A DNA stretch of 64,000 nt from Tetrahymena thermophila SB210. Lineage: Eukaryota > Ciliophora > Oligohymenophorea > Hymenostomatida > Tetrahymenidae. The first letter of the stretch is position 1. Every line of letters begins with the position of its first letter. The notes beneath the pieces are model-generated. The model did not search any database. It saw only the letters and a program-made list of their open reading frames with translations, and was not told the DNA's origin. This document shows positions 62,515-64,000 of this stretch, one piece after another. The translations under genes and the position numbers were made by a program. Location: contig NW_002476323.1 of the NCBI RefSeq assembly GCF_000189635.1, positions 180,998 through 244,997 on the forward strand, in the 5' to 3' direction.

Positions 62515-62810
62515 TCAATTCTAGAAATTGACAGGCTTTCTTAGCATAATAATGAATGGTTCTGGTTTATAGACATAAAAATGTTGCCATCCCTTTGAAC
62601 TCTATTTTAAATTGAAAAGTATATTTTTAAAAATGCGAAAATCAAAAGTATTTTTACTTTAATTCCCAGAGATCTCCAAACATCCTCAGTCATAATTTTT
62701 CCTTTAGGAATCTTTTTATATAGGTCTTAAGGCAGTCTTACATTTCTATAAAAATATGCATCATCATTATAGGTGTCAGAGTATTCGATTTCTTTAGGAA
62801 ACTTAGGCAT
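62515..62810 (-). CDS. CKS1: Cyclin-dependent kinase regulatory subunit CKS1 (79 aa)
   Basis: Binds CDKs and phospho-substrates in the cell cycle. Exons 62810-62658 and 62601-62515 join in phase 0 to 79 residues, the full length of the family. It has the signatures EIEYSDTYNDDAYFYRNVRL and LPQDL, then WRSLGIKSSKGWQHFYVYK, PEPFIIMLRKP, including the HxPEP-like hinge (here YKPEP) and the anion-binding Lys/Arg/Trp residues. The Gln of LPQDL is TAA. The single intron falls just before SSKGW. Confidence 0.95.
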
Positions 62811-63190
62811 TTTTTGTGATAAAATAGAAATAAAGAGTAATATTTTCTTTTGTTGATCTTTTTTATAATATTAAATTTTTTTTTTTTTATAAATAATAAT
62901 TAATATTTATATCCAGCTTCTCTTTTTTAAAGGTTTATATTTTATAATTTAAATATAATTCCGAATTAATCAGTTGTGTATGGTACAGTATCTTCAAAAT
63001 AATCTTTACAGTATCTTTTTTAAAATTTATGCAAACCAAAAACCTTAAAATAATCTATTTAACTTTAGAATTTATTTTTAAATGGTATCTTTTGTATAAA
63101 TTTTTTTAAATTTATAAGATATAAAATATTTTTATCATACCTTTTCTATTATAAAAATATTAAATAAAAGAAGAACGAGTTTAAATCAAG
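62811..63190. other. Divergent promoter region of CKS1 and a small gene
   Basis: About 380 A/T-rich bases between opposite starts. No motif assigned. Confidence 0.5.
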
Positions 63191-63477
63191 ATGATGAAAT
63201 AAGATACAAACAAGTAAGTAATAAATATTTTGTAAGAAACTCCATTCATTTATTTACTTCTAAAATGTATTTCATACTTTATTTTTAAAAGTTTTAAAAA
63301 ATTTTAAACTTTCATTTAAAAAAAACTAAATTTTTATTTCCTCCCAGTCTATCGGCATCTAAACCATTTACAATAAACCTTTATAAAGATAAATATTATG
63401 AAGAAAAACTAAAGGTTTAAAATTTAAAGATTATCAATTTATTAATTGATTTATTATAAAAAACAAAACATTAATGA
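63191..63477 (+). CDS. Very small protein (50 aa), unknown
   Basis: Exons 63191-63213 and 63348-63477 join in frame across a 134-nt intron that ends in an unusually C-rich acceptor (CCTCCCAG). The product begins MMKQDTNNLSASKPFTINLY, continues with KDKYYEEKLK, and ends with an amphipathic helix (LKIINLLIDLLQKTKHQ). There is no signal peptide. The intron and the clean switch of composition support it, but at this length certainty is limited. Confidence 0.5.
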
Positions 63478-63800
63478 TTAATGATAAATAAATGAATAAG
63501 TATTCACCATAATAAATTATAAGAATTCTTAAATTGATACTTTTTATTGTTATTTAGCTAATAAAATATAAAATATTTATAGAGATATAAATTTTAGTTT
63601 GTTATAATAATAAAAGCAAAGGATAAAAATTAAAATAAATATGTCTATTTAAAATTGAATAATTTTTATATAAAATGAAAAAGATAAAATAAATTTTCAT
63701 TTTATTTTTAAAGATTTTAAGTTAATTATAGAAAAATAGCTTTCTGTCAATTATTTAATTTAAGTTAATAATTAATATTTTTCTGTAAAAATACATAATT

Positions 63801-64000
63801 ATGTCTGGAGTTGCTCAATTTTAATCATAGATTATTGTAAATTATTTCATTAGTTTTTAGATATTTTAATATATGATTAGCATTGCAAAGATAAAATATA
63901 TTTTTTTTTACTATTTTATATTTAGTAAGTTTTTATCTATATCAAAAATTTAAAATTTAATCTATTTTAATACAAGAAAGAATTAGAAACTTCTATGTAT
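63801..64000 (+). CDS. Start of a gene running off the right edge
   Basis: ATG at 63801 opens MSGVAQFQSQII, directly followed by a GTAAAT donor. A later stretch after an AG near the edge reads KELETSMY in a possible frame. Too little is present to name it. Confidence 0.4.

Noticed and set aside
1-64000. tRNA, rRNA, snRNA, telomere (GGGGTT/CCCCAA) or transposon ends
   Set aside because: Looked for by eye on both strands; no cloverleaf with a GTTCGA-type T-loop, no telomeric repeats and no terminal inverted repeats with a transposase were found.

Overview
The window reads as macronuclear-type DNA of a ciliate, most likely Tetrahymena or a close relative. It is extremely A+T-rich, and genes are cut by many short A/T-rich GT...AG introns (about 45-90 nt, some to ~550 nt). 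In every gene I could read, TGA is the only stop while TAA and TAG lie in frame as glutamine. The assignment is testable at conserved residues: the Gln of the HSF motif FVRQLN is TAA, and the Gln after MSDF in the BCKDH E2 catalytic domain is TAG. With one stop codon, long open frames also occur by chance on the antisense strand, so genes were called on protein-family similarity, splice phase and paralogue comparison, not on ORF length. No mobile element, rRNA, tRNA, CRISPR array or telomeric repeat was seen.

Layout. 1-7.5 kb: two tandem minus-strand paralogues, secreted beta-propeller-like proteins; the second continues into Cys-rich repeats and a multi-pass membrane region. 9.8-10.8 kb: a small membrane protein. 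11.4-12.7 kb: URI-type prefoldin. 14.2-15.3 kb: intronless secreted GH19 chitinase-like protein. 16.1-18.0 kb: leucine-rich-repeat gene in which each repeat is one exon, seven of them exactly 90 nt. 18.3-21.3 kb: tandem paralogues of an unknown type I membrane protein, both ending in a dilysine tail. 23.3-27.6 kb: purine nucleoside phosphorylase, then branched-chain 2-oxoacid dehydrogenase E2. 28.3-37.1 kb: Q/N-rich protein, long coiled-coil protein, cyclic-nucleotide-binding-domain protein. 37.5-41.4 kb: a protein joining an N-terminal DWNN ubiquitin-like domain, a C8 RING-like finger, a YTH (m6A reader) domain and an RS/Asn-rich tail. 43.7-46.6 kb: heat-shock transcription factor. 48.8-54.9 kb: small orphan, APE1-type AP endonuclease, coiled-coil orphan, meiotic HOP2. 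55.4-58.9 kb: N-motor kinesin. 60.3-64 kb: mitochondrial calcium uniporter, small Cys-containing protein, CKS1, a 50-residue protein and the start of another gene.

The genes do not form one pathway; this is an ordinary eukaryotic neighbourhood with divergent, convergent and tandem neighbours. Three small-scale structures stand out: the two tandem paralogue pairs with conserved intron positions, the exon-per-repeat LRR gene, and the DWNN-RING-YTH fusion, which would put an m6A reader on the same chain as an Mpe1/RBBP6-type mRNA 3'-end-processing module.
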